From the NCBI GenBank assembly GCA_037176905.1, contig JBBBWG010013668.1:39844-81952 (forward strand): DNA of 42,109 bases, given 5' to 3'. A program made the position numbers and the translations under genes. This DNA comes from Azolla pinnata (Eukaryota; Streptophyta; Polypodiopsida; Salviniales; Salviniaceae). Below, in pieces: positions 26,302 through 39,973 of this stretch; position 1 is the stretch's first letter; every line of letters starts with the position of its first letter. The notes under the pieces are model-generated. The model was given only the letters and a program-made list of their open reading frames with translations, was not told the origin of the DNA and did no database searches.

Positions 26302-29300
26302 ATGGCTTCCGCCCCCAGGAGTGGATCGGAACCGCCCAATCCAAGCGTGAAACCCCAGTATCCTCCGGCCCCGGGATTGACATTTCCCCCGAATGCACAG
26401 CCGGCGCAGTATCAGATCAGAGCCCCCATGGTTCCTTCCAAAGCGGATCAAAGCCCGTATTATGCGAACCAGGGTTATGGACAACTGCCACAGCCCAATG
26501 CTATGGTGAGGCCACCGTCGGTGAATCCTTCTTCTGCACCTCCGGCTCCGAATCAACCGCTATTGAGGCCGCCTGCTGCATCGAGCCCGGCAATGGCTGG
26601 GCAATTGAACCAATCGGCATATGGTTCAGTCCAGCAACAAGCTCCATTGAATCGACCCGTTGGCGTGGCGGGACCTTTCGCCAAGGCTCAAGTTCCTAAT
26701 CAAGGATTTGTGGCACCGATACCTGGATCAACTCAATTCAATCAACCACACCTGGGCAGTGGGCTCGTTCCAGGGCCAGCAACCGCCAGGCAAGTGGTGC
26801 CACCGATGGCGAATCCTACCCCTTTCCCACCTCAAGTAGGGAGTAAAAGCTTTGCAACCACGCCTCCCACGGTCACTCCTCCAACGGGACCACCTAGCAA
26901 TCCAGCCAGTCAGGGACCAACGCCGATGAGGCCGAATCAGATGCAATTCCCAGCACAGATTCCGAATCAGAATTATGTTGCACCCCCTATTGGTCTCCCC
27001 AGGGGACCGCCCTCCTTTGGTTCGAGCATAGCTAGTGCGCAGGCTCCCACTCAAGTTGTGCCTTCTTACGCACCTACACCTATCGCCCCTGCTCCTTCTT
27101 TTGGCGTGCATGCATCTCAATATCCACCATATGGAGGTCCTCCTTCGATGTCACTAGATGGAAAACCTAGCCAGGGGCCGCCTTTCCAAAGCCCCTATCA
27201 AGGAATGCAAACCCTAGCTGAGGAATTTCAGTCCTTATCAATGAACACTGCTGCTCCTGGCTCCATGGAATCAATTATCGATCCGAATACCTTGCCACGG
27301 CCATCCGGTAGAGCAGAGCACCCCCCTACCTCAATGACGTCGAATTGCCATAGTAGGTACTTCCGGTTAACCAGTGGTTCCTTACCCAATTCTCAATCAG
27401 TATCTGCCAGATGGCATTTACCTCTTGGAGCAGTTGTACATCCACTGGCTGAAGCTCCTCTGAATGTAAATATTGGGATAGAATCCCTTTTTTCCTTGAG
27501 GCTATGATGTTTTTTCTTACGACCTTGTTGACCAAAGGTTTATCTTTCTTTAGGAAGAAGTGCCAGTTGTTGATTTTGGTGCCGCGGGTATTGTACGGTG
27601 CCGCCGTTGCAGAACATACATCAATCCTTATGTTATTTTCACAGATAATGGCAGAAGATGGAGGTGCAATTTGTGTAGCTTGAATAATGAAGGCAAGAAA
27701 AGACTTAACTCACATATTATGTGCTTTTCTGGGTACAGAATTCTGGGTTTTGATCAATGTTGTGCTATGTTAACAGTTCCATCAGAATACTACTGCCCGC
27801 TGGATCAGAATGGAAGAAGAACGGATGCAAATGAGCGCCCTGAGCTGTGTCAAGGAAGTGTTGAATTGATTGCTCCTGCTGAATACATGGTTCGGCCGCC
27901 GATGCCACCTGTCTACTTCTTTCTTATCGATGTATCTGAATCGGCTACCAAGACTGGGATGCTTCAGGTATCAGGAGTTTTTACCTACATTAAAAGGTTT
28001 AATCAGATGCCAGGCACTGAATACAATTCGTTTGATGTAGATTGCAGTGGATACCATAAAGTCTTGTTTAGATAAGCTTCCTGGGTATCCTAGAACTCAA
28101 ATCGGTTTCTTGACATTTGATAGCACCTTACATTTCTACAGCCTGAAGGTACTCTTAACACAAATTCTGGAATCTTTCTGCATGAGTGAATCATAAGTTT
28201 CAACTGTATTTGGAGGTACAATAATGTGGAGATTGATCAACATTTTCTGATAATTATGTGGCAGTCCTCGTTAACCCAACCTCAAATGATGGTGGTCACT
28301 GACTTGGATGATCCATTTCTGCCCATGCCTGATGATCTATTGGTGAACCTTTCGGAATCGCGGACAGTAGTTGAGTCATTGCTAACTAGTCTTCCATCCA
28401 TGTTCAAAGATAATGCAAATGTAGAATCAGCAGCTGGTCCAGCTCTTCGGGCAGTGTTTATGCTAATGGTATGTGGTGGATTGATTCTTTTAATGACTAG
28501 CTATTAAGGTTGCTTCTGCATCAATGGCTGCTATTTGGAAACATGCAGAGCCAGTTAGGAGGCAAGTTGTTTCTCTTTCAAAGTACTTTGCCTTCCCTTG
28601 GTGTTGGCCGTCTCAAACTCAGGGGCGATGATCCACGATTATATGGATCTGACAAAGAAGCTTCTGTACGCAATTCTGAGGACCCATTTTACAAGCAAAT
28701 GGCTGCAGATTTTTCCAAATTTCAGATCAGTGTTAGTCTGTACGCATTCGGGAACAATTACATTGATTTGGCATCATTAGGTCAATATCTATGTTGGTTA
28801 CTGAACAATAAAGGTTCTGCTCTATGCAATTTTAAGATGTTTGCTAAAGCATGTTTTTTATATTAGGAACCCTAGCAAAATACACTGCAGGACAGGTCTA
28901 CTTTTATCCCCTATTTCAATCACATTTGAATGGTGAGAAATTTAGCTACGAGCTTGCAAGAGATCTTACGAGAGAGACAGCATGGGAAGCTGTCTTAAGG
29001 ATACGTTGTGGAAAAGGTTGACATCTCAGACCCTCAATGCAAGTGTTCCCAGTTTATAGTTGAATTTTCTGCAAACAATAGTAATCTTGGGTGTCCTGCC
29101 TTTTCAGGTATGCGTTTCAACACTTACCATGGTCATTTCCTGCTCCGCAGCTCAGATTTGATGGCACTTCCAGCTGTTGATTGTGATAAAGCTTTTGCAA
29201 TGCAAATGATACTTGAAGAATCGCTTTTAACCATGCAGACTGCTTATTTGCAAGCTGCATTGCTGTATCCTTTTGTTATAGGACATATACAATTTGTTTA

Positions 29301-31477
29301 GCTAAGGAATTAACCAAGTCAAGGATAGAATCATTCTCGTTGAGGATGGGAATAATAAAAAGAACTTTTAATTTATGCTTTTGTGTGTATTTAACTTTGT
29401 CGTAGATATACATCATCAAATGGAGAAAGACGTATACGCATACATACATTAGCTGCACCGCTTACTTCAGATCTCAATGAAATGTACCGCAGTGCAGATG
29501 TTGGAGCTATCACGACGTTATTGAGTAGGATAGGTAAAATCTTAAAAGGAACTTGTTGCTACAGTCTATATAAAGATCGGTCTAATTCCAACTGCTTTAT
29601 TGTAATGTAGCTTTGGAGAGATCGCTAACTATGAAGCTAGATGATGTACGACAGCAATTCGTGCAATCAAAGCTTGTCCTAGCTCTACGCGAGTATCAAA
29701 ATATTTTTGGAGTACAGCATGCTTTGACAGGGAGGCTCATTTATCCAGAATCTCTTAAGCTTTTGCCCTTATATTGCTTATCACTATCTAAATGCCTTGC
29801 ATTACGCACTGGAAATACGGGCGCCACTCTAGATGAGCGAATCTATGCCAGTTTTGAGATGATGGTCATGTCTGTGCCCCGTCTTCTAAATTTTCTTTAT
29901 CCACTTATGTTTCGACTAGATGAATGCCTTCTTAAGGTGTGTTAATCGACCACATTAGTCTCTTTGAAATTAGTTTCGATATAGATGAATATGTAGACGT
30001 TTATGTATTTTTTGCAGGGTGGTGGTGATATCAAATCTATACAGCCACTGCGTCTTTCAGTAGAAAAGTTGGATTCTCAAGGTGCTTTTATTGTGGACGA
30101 TGGATTAAGGTTGATTGTGTGGTTTGGGAGTGTTTTGCAACCAACGTTTTTAGTTCAGTTACTGGGTACGGAGGCTGTAAAGACAGCAGATCTTAGCAAG
30201 GTATGACTAATGTGAACTTTTCCTATGAGACTCTGTATTTCCTGCCTCGCCTTTTAAAGGAAACTTATGTAAAAGCTATAGATAATAAAATCTGTGCTAT
30301 ACACACAGTCAGTGTTGTGATATCATACAAGTTTATTCCCTTCTGCTGTTGAAATAATATTAATATATAACAATAAGACAACAGGAAAGGGCATTGTTCT
30401 AGAGGTTTTAATTCCACGCAGTATAGAAGTATCATACACCCCACACCCCACACCCATGTAGATTATGATTGTGATGTTTCAGGATCAAGTTTCGCTAGAG
30501 CCCAATGCACCCCACACCCATTGATTTGGTTTTTGAGACATCATTCACAGTATCTGGGATCCAGTTGACAATCACCCAATCATGTAAAGCCTAGATACGT
30601 TCTAAAATGAGTAGGAATAGGGATTTGCTGGGGGAAATGCAAATGTTAGGAAAAAGTTCCCATTGGTGCAGTGATATGAAGGAGCAAGAAAAGCTTTCAC
30701 CAAAATTTTGAACGTCTTATCAATGTTTCAAAATTTTTGTCACTGTAACCCACATTAAGAGATTATCAGGGTACGAGTCCCATATCCAGATTCAATGAAT
30801 GCACTTACACTTAATTGTTATCTTGCTGCTGTCTGCTAAGTGATTGCAGATCCATGTGTCTGCATTGGTATGTTTGATTGTCTGCTTCAATTTTTACATG
30901 TGATATTAGAGCTGTCAATGTTACGTATCATTTTACTGATGAAAGCACCTTAAGTGAACTTTGTTGACCCCAGGGTCAGCGATACTTAGTTTCATTTATA
31001 CCCAAAGACCTTTCCAGATTCGCAAGTAGGAAACTGTCCCACCAGATTAGTAATGTTTTGTAACTCCCTTTTCAGCTATGGTTGACTTTTTCTAATACCC
31101 TTTGATTTGTGGAAAATATATTGAGTAGATAGAATTGTGAAAGTCGTTGTCATATAACATCAGTTGGCTTTTGCATTCAATTTCCTGATATACTCGTAGA
31201 ATAAAGCATTTCTGCGAATTTCTGATGAGCAATATTGTGGCAGGCGGTGGTTGCGGAGCAGAACAATGACTTGTCAAAAACGTTCATAAGCCTATTGAAG
31301 TCTCTTAGGGCCAGTGCTCCTGCTGTTTACCAGCAATGCATTTTGGTCAGACAAGGTGACCAACCGAGGGAAGGTTTTCTGGTACTTTTCAACCTCGTGG
31401 AGGACAGGCTCGCTGGATCCATTGGATATGCTGAGTGGATGGTCCAGATTTATAGACAAGTGAAACAGAAGGCTTGA
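26302..31477 (+). CDS. SEC24: SEC24A-class COPII coat subunit, 12 exons
   Basis: Proposed exons: 26302-27465, 27554-27692, 27777-27967, 28041-28148, 28265-28468, 28549-28780, 28867-29016, 29108-29264, 29406-29533, 29611-29936, 30018-30200, 31244-31477. The frame is continuous for 3216 nt (1071 aa), close to Arabidopsis SEC24A (about 1040 aa). The ATG at 26302 is the first in frame. Residues 1 to about 330 are Pro/Gln/Ser-rich and disordered. A zinc finger follows with Cys 404, 407, 426 and 429 (C-x2-C, 18 residues, C-x2-C). Next come the trunk domain (PPVYFFLIDVSESATKTGML, DTIKSCLDKLPGYPRTQIGF), a beta-sandwich and helical part (RDLTRETAWEAVLRIRCGKG, LPAVDCDKAFAMQ), and a C-terminal gelsolin-like domain ending LVRQGDQPREGFLVLFN. 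SEC24 binds SEC23 and selects cargo at ER exit sites. The intron after 27692 has a GC donor (AAG|GCAAG). The helical part, for example MSVPRLLNFLYPLMFRLDE, departs from the usual plant SEC24A wording, so this may be a diverged paralogue. Confidence 0.94.
30201..31243. other. Long last intron of SEC24
   Basis: This 1043-bp intron is by far the longest in the gene. It contains repeated CCCCACACCC blocks at about 30438-30455 and 30508-30520. I see no gene or intact mobile element in it. The acceptor is TGTGGCAG at 31243. Confidence 0.6.
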
Positions 31478-31802
31478 ACAAATTATTTTTTCTTGCAGAA
31501 CTTTGTGGACAAAAAGAATATAAAAGCAATCTCTTATTCTACATAAACTCTTGCCCTGTGTGCTCAACAGCAGATTCATGAAGGATGTCGTTGTGTATAG
31601 TGAAGAGTTTTATACACCGCACAATTTTTTTCTGGTAGACATCCGTCCAACATTTGGGTATTAAGAAAGGTGGTGTTAAACATATAGCTAAGGGCGCTCG
31701 ATAGTTGTATCCGGAATCCATATTTATGGGCAACAACAGGGAAGCATAGGCTTCCATTTCTTCAGAGACTGAATCATTCTAGGGATTTGTGGTGGCTTTA
31801 GC

Positions 31803-31808
31803 AATAAA
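31803..31808 (+). terminator. Putative SEC24 polyadenylation signal
   Basis: AATAAA on the coding strand about 325 bases after the SEC24 stop codon at 31477, within AT-rich DNA. Assigned on position and sequence only. Confidence 0.4.
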
Positions 31809-32739
31809 AATTTTCCAAGTGTAATATGTAGCTATGCTTTGAAGATCCTCGTTTTTTTTTATTTAGTAATGGATGCAATGATCCAAAAATCTTTTGTTGC
31901 TGTGCCTTAAACCCCTGGTTTCGTAATAAGCATGTAAAGCTATTCTTTTCCTATGATCGCTATTCTTTTCCCATGATCTGTGTGTGGAAGAATTTCTGAG
32001 CAGGTGTATGTGCTGCCCATCATTTTATTCATGAATCATGACTGTCTGGAAATGTGAACATATGGTATATAAAGTCACCTTTGTTGGGTAGTCTCCCAGT
32101 CAAAGTGTTCTTATTTCAAAATGTGTTTGAGAATGCTAGGAGGCAGGCTACTTATTGATGGGAAGGCATAATCTGTAACAAAATACTGATAAACAAGATG
32201 ATAGATGATGGAATCACGATTCAAGAATAGCCAGGAAAATAATTTGGAAACGGAGCAAATTTCTATGCAGCAATACAACTGAACCATTATCTTTGAAGGC
32301 ATGAGTATGATGCCATCATCATCATCAGAGAAAGCATTTCGTGAATGTGAATATCTCATTCAATGTCATGTTAGGAGATCCACCAATTATCCACGCCCTA
32401 CTTCAGACTGCCCCTCAGAATAACTGGTATGTCATCTCAATCTGAGTAAAAGAAAATGTTTGCAAGATTCAGTGCTTTGAATACCATCACAGAAACTCAA
32501 ATGTTGTGTTGCCCTACATTTGTCATGTGGAGGGTCAATATAAAGATTTTTACTGTATCTTGAGCAGGGGATGGTTATATACCAACCAGGGATCGCCCAC
32601 ATGTCACGACTTTGTTTAATAGTCTGCAAGTAACTGCAAACCCAACTTGCCAAATTTGTTGCAACTCTTACTACGCCGCACAGAAAATAGCACCATTTCC
32701 TAGAGATAAATTCAGATTGTACAATTGAAAAAGCATTTG

Positions 32740-32745
32740 TTTATT
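32740..32745 (-). terminator. Putative UBC32 polyadenylation signal
   Basis: TTTATT on the plus strand reads AATAAA on the coding strand, about 320 bases past the UBC32-like stop codon. Assigned on position and sequence only. Confidence 0.4.
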
Positions 32746-33063
32746 GATACTTCTGCTAAGATCATCTACAGCAGGCTGTCCAATTAACAGAGAAACCTAA
32801 CGAGTACATGGCAGAACGGCATCAAATCAATCATTTCTACAGTACACAGATTCTTTGCATAAACGCATTAAACCTGCATATCCTCTTCAAACTTTTAATC
32901 TCAAATAGACAAACTTATATGATTGCATCTTTCAGCCGAAATATAAAAATGTTTATGTTAAGCCAATATATCTACAAATCTTTATGAATAGCCAGATTGC
33001 TACAAGAGCATTTGGAGGATATACAAAGATTTCTCTTTTTCGCAGTTCCAACATTCGTTTCCA

Positions 33064-35148
33064 TCACTTGAAGTTTATCCACGAGAAAGAATGATAAAAC
33101 TTTCGAATCATAAGCGCTGCTAGGGCTACAAGCAAGCCAATGGCTAGCAATGTTAGAAAATGATCATCTGATGCTTGTGGCCGAGTACTAGCCCTGACTT
33201 GAGACGATTCTACGATAGGCTGTGGTTCTACAAGAGCAGCTTCTGCTTCTGTAGAAGATGATACAACTGAGCCTGTGGTACTAAGAGCTTGTGCATTTCC
33301 TTCATCATTACATGCTTCTGTAGGCACACCTTCATTCGTATTTAAACATGTATTTGTTAAGATAGGTTCCATTGTATCCTCACTTTCCACAATCTTACTT
33401 GACACTCCCTCGCTACTTTCCACAATCTTACTCGATTCTCCCTCACTTACTTCAGGGCTAGAATCTTCTTTAACAGATTTGATGGGTTCATGGACAGCCC
33501 GAGTTCTTTTTATCATCTCTAAGTGAATCTGTTATGGACAGAGAAAGTCATCTGCATGTCAATATAAGAGTCAGCTTGGAAACATAGCATTTATAGAAGA
33601 GTAGCGATCATAACCTCATCAATCAATTTCTGCCGCTCTGCACTCCCATATTTTGGGGGTGCTTCGACTGACTTTAAAGCCAGGGCTTTCCTATGTTCCT
33701 TCGTGAAGTCCAACGAACCAATAGCACCATTTCCCTTCGTGGGAAAGAAGGCGATCAAAGCCACCAATGCAGTCCTCACTGTCAGTGTAACCAAAATAGT
33801 AAATGATACATTGTGACAAATATCCTTACCAGAAATTTTCAAGAACATACCACTCCAAGATGGTTGCCAGTGCTCCGGATGGTATTGGGAAATGCTTAAA
33901 CATATTTTTGTTTGCGTCTCAAACCTTCCATTTGGCTGTTAATGTGATGAAACCAATAAAAGCAATATAAGCTGCTTATGGTAGCAACGGAAAATCTGGT
34001 GCACCATAGTTATCCAAAAACTGATGCAAAATATTTCTTACACTTAAAAGCATAAATGCTGGAGGCTTGAAAGGGTATTCCGGTGGTAGTTGAATGCGCC
34101 CATGATAGATTCCTCCTTCAAACTCAGAGTCTCGTGGTCCTCGAATGGCAAACTGCCATTCAAAGATATTATCCTATATCCAGGTTTCACACTATGCATT
34201 CAGCTCAAACTCACAATGGGACTTCCTACAATGAAATGGCATCTCATGCAGACTACATAAACACGCAAGACGTCTTCTTTCAAATTTTCGAACTACAAAA
34301 CTATGTTTTACCTGCAAAACAACGGTTCTTTAGATTCATATACTGAATGGAGTGCATGATAACATATTTTGTCAACTAACTTCACTACGAGCCTATATAC
34401 CACCAGCTGAATTCTGCTGCTCTAAGTGCCAAAAACGGATGGAATCTGATATAGGTTCATTCACTATGCAATTAGGGGACTCGATTTCACCAGCAAACAG
34501 TTTCGTCTGAAGATCAATATTGCCCAGTATCCTGGAATTTTCAAACTTGGTTTGCTTGACTGTCAGTACATATGGAACATGAAACTCACGTTGCCTCACT
34601 CATGGTTGCCTCACTCATTGAGACGCTCTACTTACTCCAAAATGTTTTATCTTGCATATCCCGGCATTGATGGATCGGAAGATATATATTTCTTTTGCCT
34701 GCTTATTCTCACTATGAAGCAATTCCACAAAAACGGTGTAGCTTCAGAAATGAATCTGACATCCATCTGCATTGATCGTTTCATTCCAAATCAAAATTTC
34801 AAAGGAAAAGAAGGGATGCGGGGGGAAGGATCGACATCACAACAATATTACATGAGCAATCACATAAACGCTTAAGCAACGAACACTAGCTTCTGCGTGT
34901 CTGGACCAAAAAGACGGCCCTGAATCACATCTTAAGAAGGATATGCAGACAAGCGAAGAACATAAAACTTAACCTGAATCCAAAATAAAACAATGGAGAG
35001 AAGGAACAGAGAGATGAATCAGAGAGGAAAGATCGACCTCCAGAGGAAGGCTCATGTAGTCATCGCTAGGGTTGCTCTGCATCTCCTTCACCTCCTGCAG
35101 GATCCTCTTCACAGCAGGGTTGTTGAGGTTGAATTTGGAAGCCGACAT
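33064..35148 (-). CDS. UBC32: UBC32-class tail-anchored ER ubiquitin-conjugating enzyme E2, 5 exons
   Basis: Exons in transcript order on the minus strand: 35148-35038, 34173-34042, 33935-33851, 33778-33615, 33528-33064. All junctions are GT-AG and the frame is continuous for 318 aa (Arabidopsis UBC32 is about 309). The start MSASKFNLNNPAVKRILQEV and the UBC fold sequence IFEWQFAIRGPRDSEFEGG are typical. The catalytic cysteine is Cys93 in RFETQTKICLSISQYHPEHW; the usual HPN tripeptide is replaced by SPN, as expected in the UBC6/UBE2J group. After the fold comes a disordered Ser/Glu-rich tail with a repeated SSKIVES. One hydrophobic segment at about 289-306 (LTLLAIGLLVALAALMI) ends at a short basic tail, which fits a C-tail anchor in the ER membrane. 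UBC32 acts in ER-associated degradation and affects brassinosteroid and stress responses in Arabidopsis. A TTAGGG-type array lies about 145 bp upstream of the ATG. Confidence 0.95.
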
Positions 35149-35196
35149 GGTGAGGCGAGCGATCTGTCAGTAACCGAGGCGTGTGCAGAGGAAGCA

Positions 35197-35223
35197 GATG
35201 GCGATGGCGATGGCGATGGCGAC
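35197..35223. repeat. (GATGGC)n hexamer in the UBC32 leader or promoter
   Basis: About four units of GATGGC on the plus strand lie about 50-75 bp upstream of the UBC32 ATG. They are probably in the 5' UTR. On the coding strand this reads GCCATC, so it adds no upstream ATG. Confidence 0.7.
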
Positions 35224-35291
35224 TCTCTGTTCTTTCTCTGTTCTTGTTCTTTCACACACACACAAACACACAATGCATAGGATTGGTTGGA

Positions 35292-35397
35292 TCTTAGGGT
35301 TAGGGTTAGGCTTAGGGTTAGGGTTAGGTTTACTTTTAGGGTTAGAGTTAGGGTTAGGGTTAGGGTTAGGGTTAGGGTTAGGGTTAAGGTCAGGGTA
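35292..35397 (-). repeat. Telomere-like (TTAGGG)n array upstream of UBC32
   Basis: About 106 bases contain some eleven exact TTAGGG hexamers plus variants (TTAGGC, TTAGGT, TTAGAG, TTAAGG). Six exact units are consecutive near the right end. The period is six, not the TTTAGGG heptamer usual in plants. It ends about 145 bp upstream of the UBC32 ATG, and the coding strand carries CCCTAA, the orientation of promoter telo-boxes. It is an interstitial array: clear genes lie on both sides. Confidence 0.92.
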
Positions 35398-38300
35398 AGA
35401 AAAGAGAGCTAACGATTCGACTTCGTTTATCATCCTCTTACAACATTGGCAGCTAGTTCTGAGGTATTTATTTTCTGGCAACCAGTTCTGGCAGCTCTTT
35501 CTGGCGTTCGGTGGCTAACAATTGTATTTGAAACGGGCAGCGGCAAGTGGTCAGTGAGAATCGGCTTTGCTTGGGTTTGTGCGACGATGATCCTGAACCA
35601 TGGTGAGTGAGTGTATTGTGGCCTGTGCAAGATGCAATGGCGAATTGGACGGAGCATTCCCACAGCTAGCGATTTCACGCTATCTGTTTCGTAGAGATTG
35701 CGAATAGAGTCAGGTAGGGAGTCGGACCGCCTGACTGATTTGCGACAAAGTCTATTCATCACTTCCACAGGAAACTGCACTCTTGCAGCTGCACTCGGCG
35801 ATTTTGATGCGTTTCTAGCGAGGCAAGGAGGCTTTCAATCAAAATTTCCTATTTCGTTTTACAAAACTTCAAGACATTTTGACAGCTTTAGATATTCTGA
35901 TCATTTCATATTATTCTAGGTAATAGTAGGTGGAAATAGTCATTATTGTTGCTTAATAATTCCAGTCGGACGTCAAACAACCGGTTCTTCCACAAACAGT
36001 AACATTTTATTCTTTTCTTTGTAGCAACTGAAGAGTCTCTATTGATCAAGTCATACTAGCATTTTACTGTTGATACGATTTATTTCCAAACTCCAGTTAC
36101 TGAAGTTTTGCTTTCCAAATAAACCACATAGTAATAGTAATACTAAAAAAAGTTCCTATAGATGAAAGAAATCAATACTATAACCTTAAAATGTTTTCTA
36201 TACTAAACAATCTTAACCGAAGGTAATCGATTTAATATACTTATAGATGCTCCTTAAAAAGTTAAACAGATTGATATGTCCATGGTTGATGTTGAACCTC
36301 CCGATAAGAATCCAAGGGGGTTACAAACAAGTAATTCTGTTGTAATAAGTTTAATTACTAATGCGTGAGATGAGAATAGTCCAAAGAACTCCAAAATGTT
36401 TCGGAGACACAAATGCTCTAGACCGTTTCTGTTCTACTCCCAAGGTTAAGAAGCATAAAGAAATCTAATTTACACGCATCGTCTCTTCATCGGATCAGAC
36501 TGGGAAGCTGTATCTGTTCATTCTAGAAGTTTGAACCATCGATTCCATGAGACGCATTACTGCCGAGTCTGTCAATGGTTTGACACCACATTGGATCGCA
36601 TAAGAGTGGGGTGTTGGTGTAAGAAACTGCGGCCACATTAGAATCAAGTTTTCAACTGGCCAACGTTTGGCGCAGTGCAAAACTTCTGCCGAATCAGGCA
36701 ACTCTATCATAATTATATTTATATGCTTTTAACCGAATTAACTAAAGTTGGTTTTGGATATCAATATCGAATCCTTCTAGATTTATCCACAGAATTCTCC
36801 GAGAAACATTCTAACCTCCTTTCCGCATCGGACACCAGAGTCAAGAGTCTTTTGATTTTCTACTCACCGATCGATCGAGCACAGACTTTCAAGCCCAACA
36901 ACTGATACCACAACAGACACCGCAATGCACGAACTAATCCGATTCCACTGGAAGCTGCGCACATGTACTGCGCACATGTACTGCGGACAACGGACATTGG
37001 GTCGGCGAGAGGTACTACATCTTCATGAACAAGCGAATTACGTACTCCAGCGCGGAGGGGCACTCTTCGATGGGAGTCCGCCGCCATATAAGTCAAATCC
37101 TGCGCAAGTCAAAGCCGAGAAAACTAGCTTTTTTCTACGGCTTAAACTCGGCTTTAGGTAGGCGTTCACACTCATCGTGGAAGTTGGTTAGTCCGATTGC
37201 TGTAGAGACTGTCCCTGTAAATCGCCAGGAGAGAGCGCGATCCTTGAATCGCGGCATTTTCCTAAAGTCTGGCACTTTAGGAGGCGGTGGGTGTCGTACA
37301 GACTGGAATCGCCCACTATCGATCGTGCTCTTGAACTCGCGCCCAAAAGTCTCTCTATCCCGTCCGTTGCATTCACACTTGGCTCCTCCGGAACAAGGGT
37401 TTGGATGATTCTCTTCTCGGTCGAAAGGCGCAGGGAGAAATGCAGGTAGATTTTCTTTCGAGTAAAACAACAACATATAAAAAAAAGAAAAGCTTTCGAT
37501 GAAGCACGCACTACCTGCTTGTCTGACTGTTTGTCTGTCTTTTGACCTGAGGAGACAGTCTGGCAAAGGGCACTATGGAATTCCGCAGGGTCATGCGTCA
37601 ATCATCACCATTCAGAAAGACCTCGAGTGTGAAACGGACGGGGCTTGCCGATCGGCTGCAGACCACACCACTCCAGGATACGATTCGTTTCCAACCTCTA
37701 ATCGACATAACTTACACAGCGTGTCTTGCTCTCGATTCGAGCACGTACCAGAAGAATTCGAGCATATTTCCATTCGCCACAGGAACCGTGGAACTGCGAA
37801 ACATACATAGTCTCTCTCTCTATGTATATGCATTTCAGATCATGCGCCCAAAACATCGAGTCGCAAAAAAAGGGATACGGAGCATTATTCAGAACACCAA
37901 GTCGCGGGAAAAAGATACGGAGCAAAATAATGTTCCTCTCCCACTGAAGGCCTCTTGGACTCCCCGAACAGAGCATCGAGGAGGCGCAAAGAAAGATTCG
38001 GCGAAACAGAATAATGTTCCCCTCCCACTGAAGAAGCTTCTGGTCCTCGAACGGAACGCACGACTTCAACGACGGATCGGGGCGCCACAGCAGGTGGTGG
38101 TGCCCGAAGATCCATCCCCACCATGTGTTCCCCGAAGCCCGTGGTCAACGACTGAAACCAACAACCTTAAGTACCAAACCCCAAAAAAAAGAAGAAGGTG
38201 TAAATCTTAATCTCTCTTGCAATCAGTCAAATAGATAGAGAGAGGCAATTGTCACAAAACTCTACTACCTACTTGCTTGTGTTTTTCTCCCCCCTCCCAT

Positions 38301-38426
38301 TCAATCACGCCACTTACTTTGCCCTTGTTGGATCATCCACCCCACACACTGGTTGGTCGAAAGATCGGCGGAGTGTTTCGCTTCGCGCTCAGCGATCGAA
38401 GCCATCGAAATCCGATTCGGGCGCCA
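35398..38426. other. Intergenic DNA between divergent UBC32 and RBOH genes
   Basis: About 3 kb with no recognised gene. Small repeats are present: a 15-bp tandem pair around GCGCACATGTACTGC at about 36957-36986, and a 23-base direct repeat (see separate entry). Open frames of up to about 210 codons occur at 37025-38210 on both strands, overlap one another and match nothing I know. The right end should contain the RBOH promoter; CT runs occur near 37810-37822. Confidence 0.5.
37927..38033. repeat. Direct repeat about 84 bp apart upstream of RBOH
   Basis: ATAATGTTCCTCTCCCACTG at 37927 recurs as ATAATGTTCCCCTCCCACTG at about 38010, each followed by AAG. The flanks are only loosely alike. It lies about 400-500 bp upstream of the RBOH start. 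No function can be assigned. Confidence 0.7.
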
Positions 38427-38640
38427 ATGCGTAGTAGTAGTAGTAGTAGTAGCAGTAGTAGTAGTAGCAGTAGTAGTAGCACTAGCCGTAGCAAGAGCCG
38501 CGGCAATGGCGATCATCGGTTCAGCAGCAGCTCCGCCCGATTCGGCAGCGCCGCCAACGACTTGTCGGCGTTCTCGGTCGACTCCTGGCGGAGTTGCGCA
38601 TCGGATCAACAGGGCGACGCATACTACCACGGCCACTACT

Positions 38641-38683
<43 letters not shown>

Positions 38684-39134
38684 CTCCTCCTACTGCTACT
38701 ACGAAGACGATCCCCAGCATGATCATGCGAGCGCGGGGATCGTTCAATCGGGCGATTCCGGCGCCGCCGGCATCTTGCCGATGCATCGGCGCCGCGATCG
38801 CAACGCCGGACGCGTCCGCTTCGACCGCAACGTGGACGTGGTCGAGAGCGACGGCGGCACCAGCCGCCGTTTCCTGGCCCGGGGCATCATCGATCCTGCG
38901 ATCGCCACGATCGTCGACGGCGGCGGCGGCGGCTCCGATCCTGCGCTAGCTGCAGCGGTCAGCATCGATCGCGCGCGTGGCGAGTCCGCGCTCGAAGAGC
39001 AACCGGGCGAAGGAGACGGCGGCGGCGGCGGCAACGAGGGAGAAGAGTACGTCGAGGTAACCTTGGACGTGCACAGCGACTCGATCCGCGTCGTCGGGGT
39101 CTCCGATCCCTTCAGCATAGTGCACAAGAGCATC

Positions 39135-39182
<48 letters not shown>

Positions 39183-39610
39183 AACAACAACAACAACAAC
39201 AACCACAACAACAACAACAACAACAACGATGACGACGACGACGACAGCATCATCATCATCATCGACGGCGATCATCGACGCGGGCAACCTGGCGATCGCG
39301 GGCGGCCGCGGCGAGCCCCGCCGCCTCCCATCCTCGCGGTCGACGGCGGCGAGGAGCGGCCCGAGTCCGCGCTCCTGTCGGCCCGCTCCGAGCGATCGTC
39401 GTCCGCGTTCACACCCGGCTCCGCCGCCCGCTCCCCGGGATCGCTCCGCCTCAGCGCGTCCGCCCGCATCCGAGCCTTCTCCCGCAGCATCGGCCTGAGG
39501 AAGGAGCTCCGCCGGCTCGGCTCCGCCTTCGGCCACGCGAGGGGCAGCGGATCGCGCGCCCGCAAGATCATGGCTACCGATGCGAGCAAAGGCAGTGCTT
39601 CCGCTGCTGG

Positions 39611-39652
<42 letters not shown>

Positions 39653-39930
39653 GGAGGAGGAGGAGGAGGATGAGGAGGAGGAGGATGATGATGAGGAGGA
39701 GGATGATGAGGAGGAGGAGGAGGAGAACGATCGCGAGGCAGCGATCGATGCCGCGAATGTGGGCAGCGGTGTGAAACCGCCCGCGGCGGCTCGAGTGCGG
39801 CCTGCGAAGCTGGACCGCACGAGATCGGCCGCCCAACAGGCGCTGCGCCACCTGCGCTTCATCACCGAGGCCGTCGCAGGCGATCCCGAGTCCTCGTGGG
39901 CCCCTGTCAAGGCTCGCTTCTTCGAGCTCG

Positions 39931-39973
<43 letters not shown>

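Larger units (their letters stand above)
31478..33063. other. Intergenic DNA between convergent SEC24 and UBC32 genes
   Basis: SEC24 and the UBC32-like gene converge here. An AATAAA at 31803-31808 on the plus strand could end SEC24 transcripts, and TTTATT at 32740-32745 (AATAAA on the minus strand) could end UBC32 transcripts about 320 bp past its stop. Both leave roughly 900 bp between them. No gene or repeat was recognised. Confidence 0.55.
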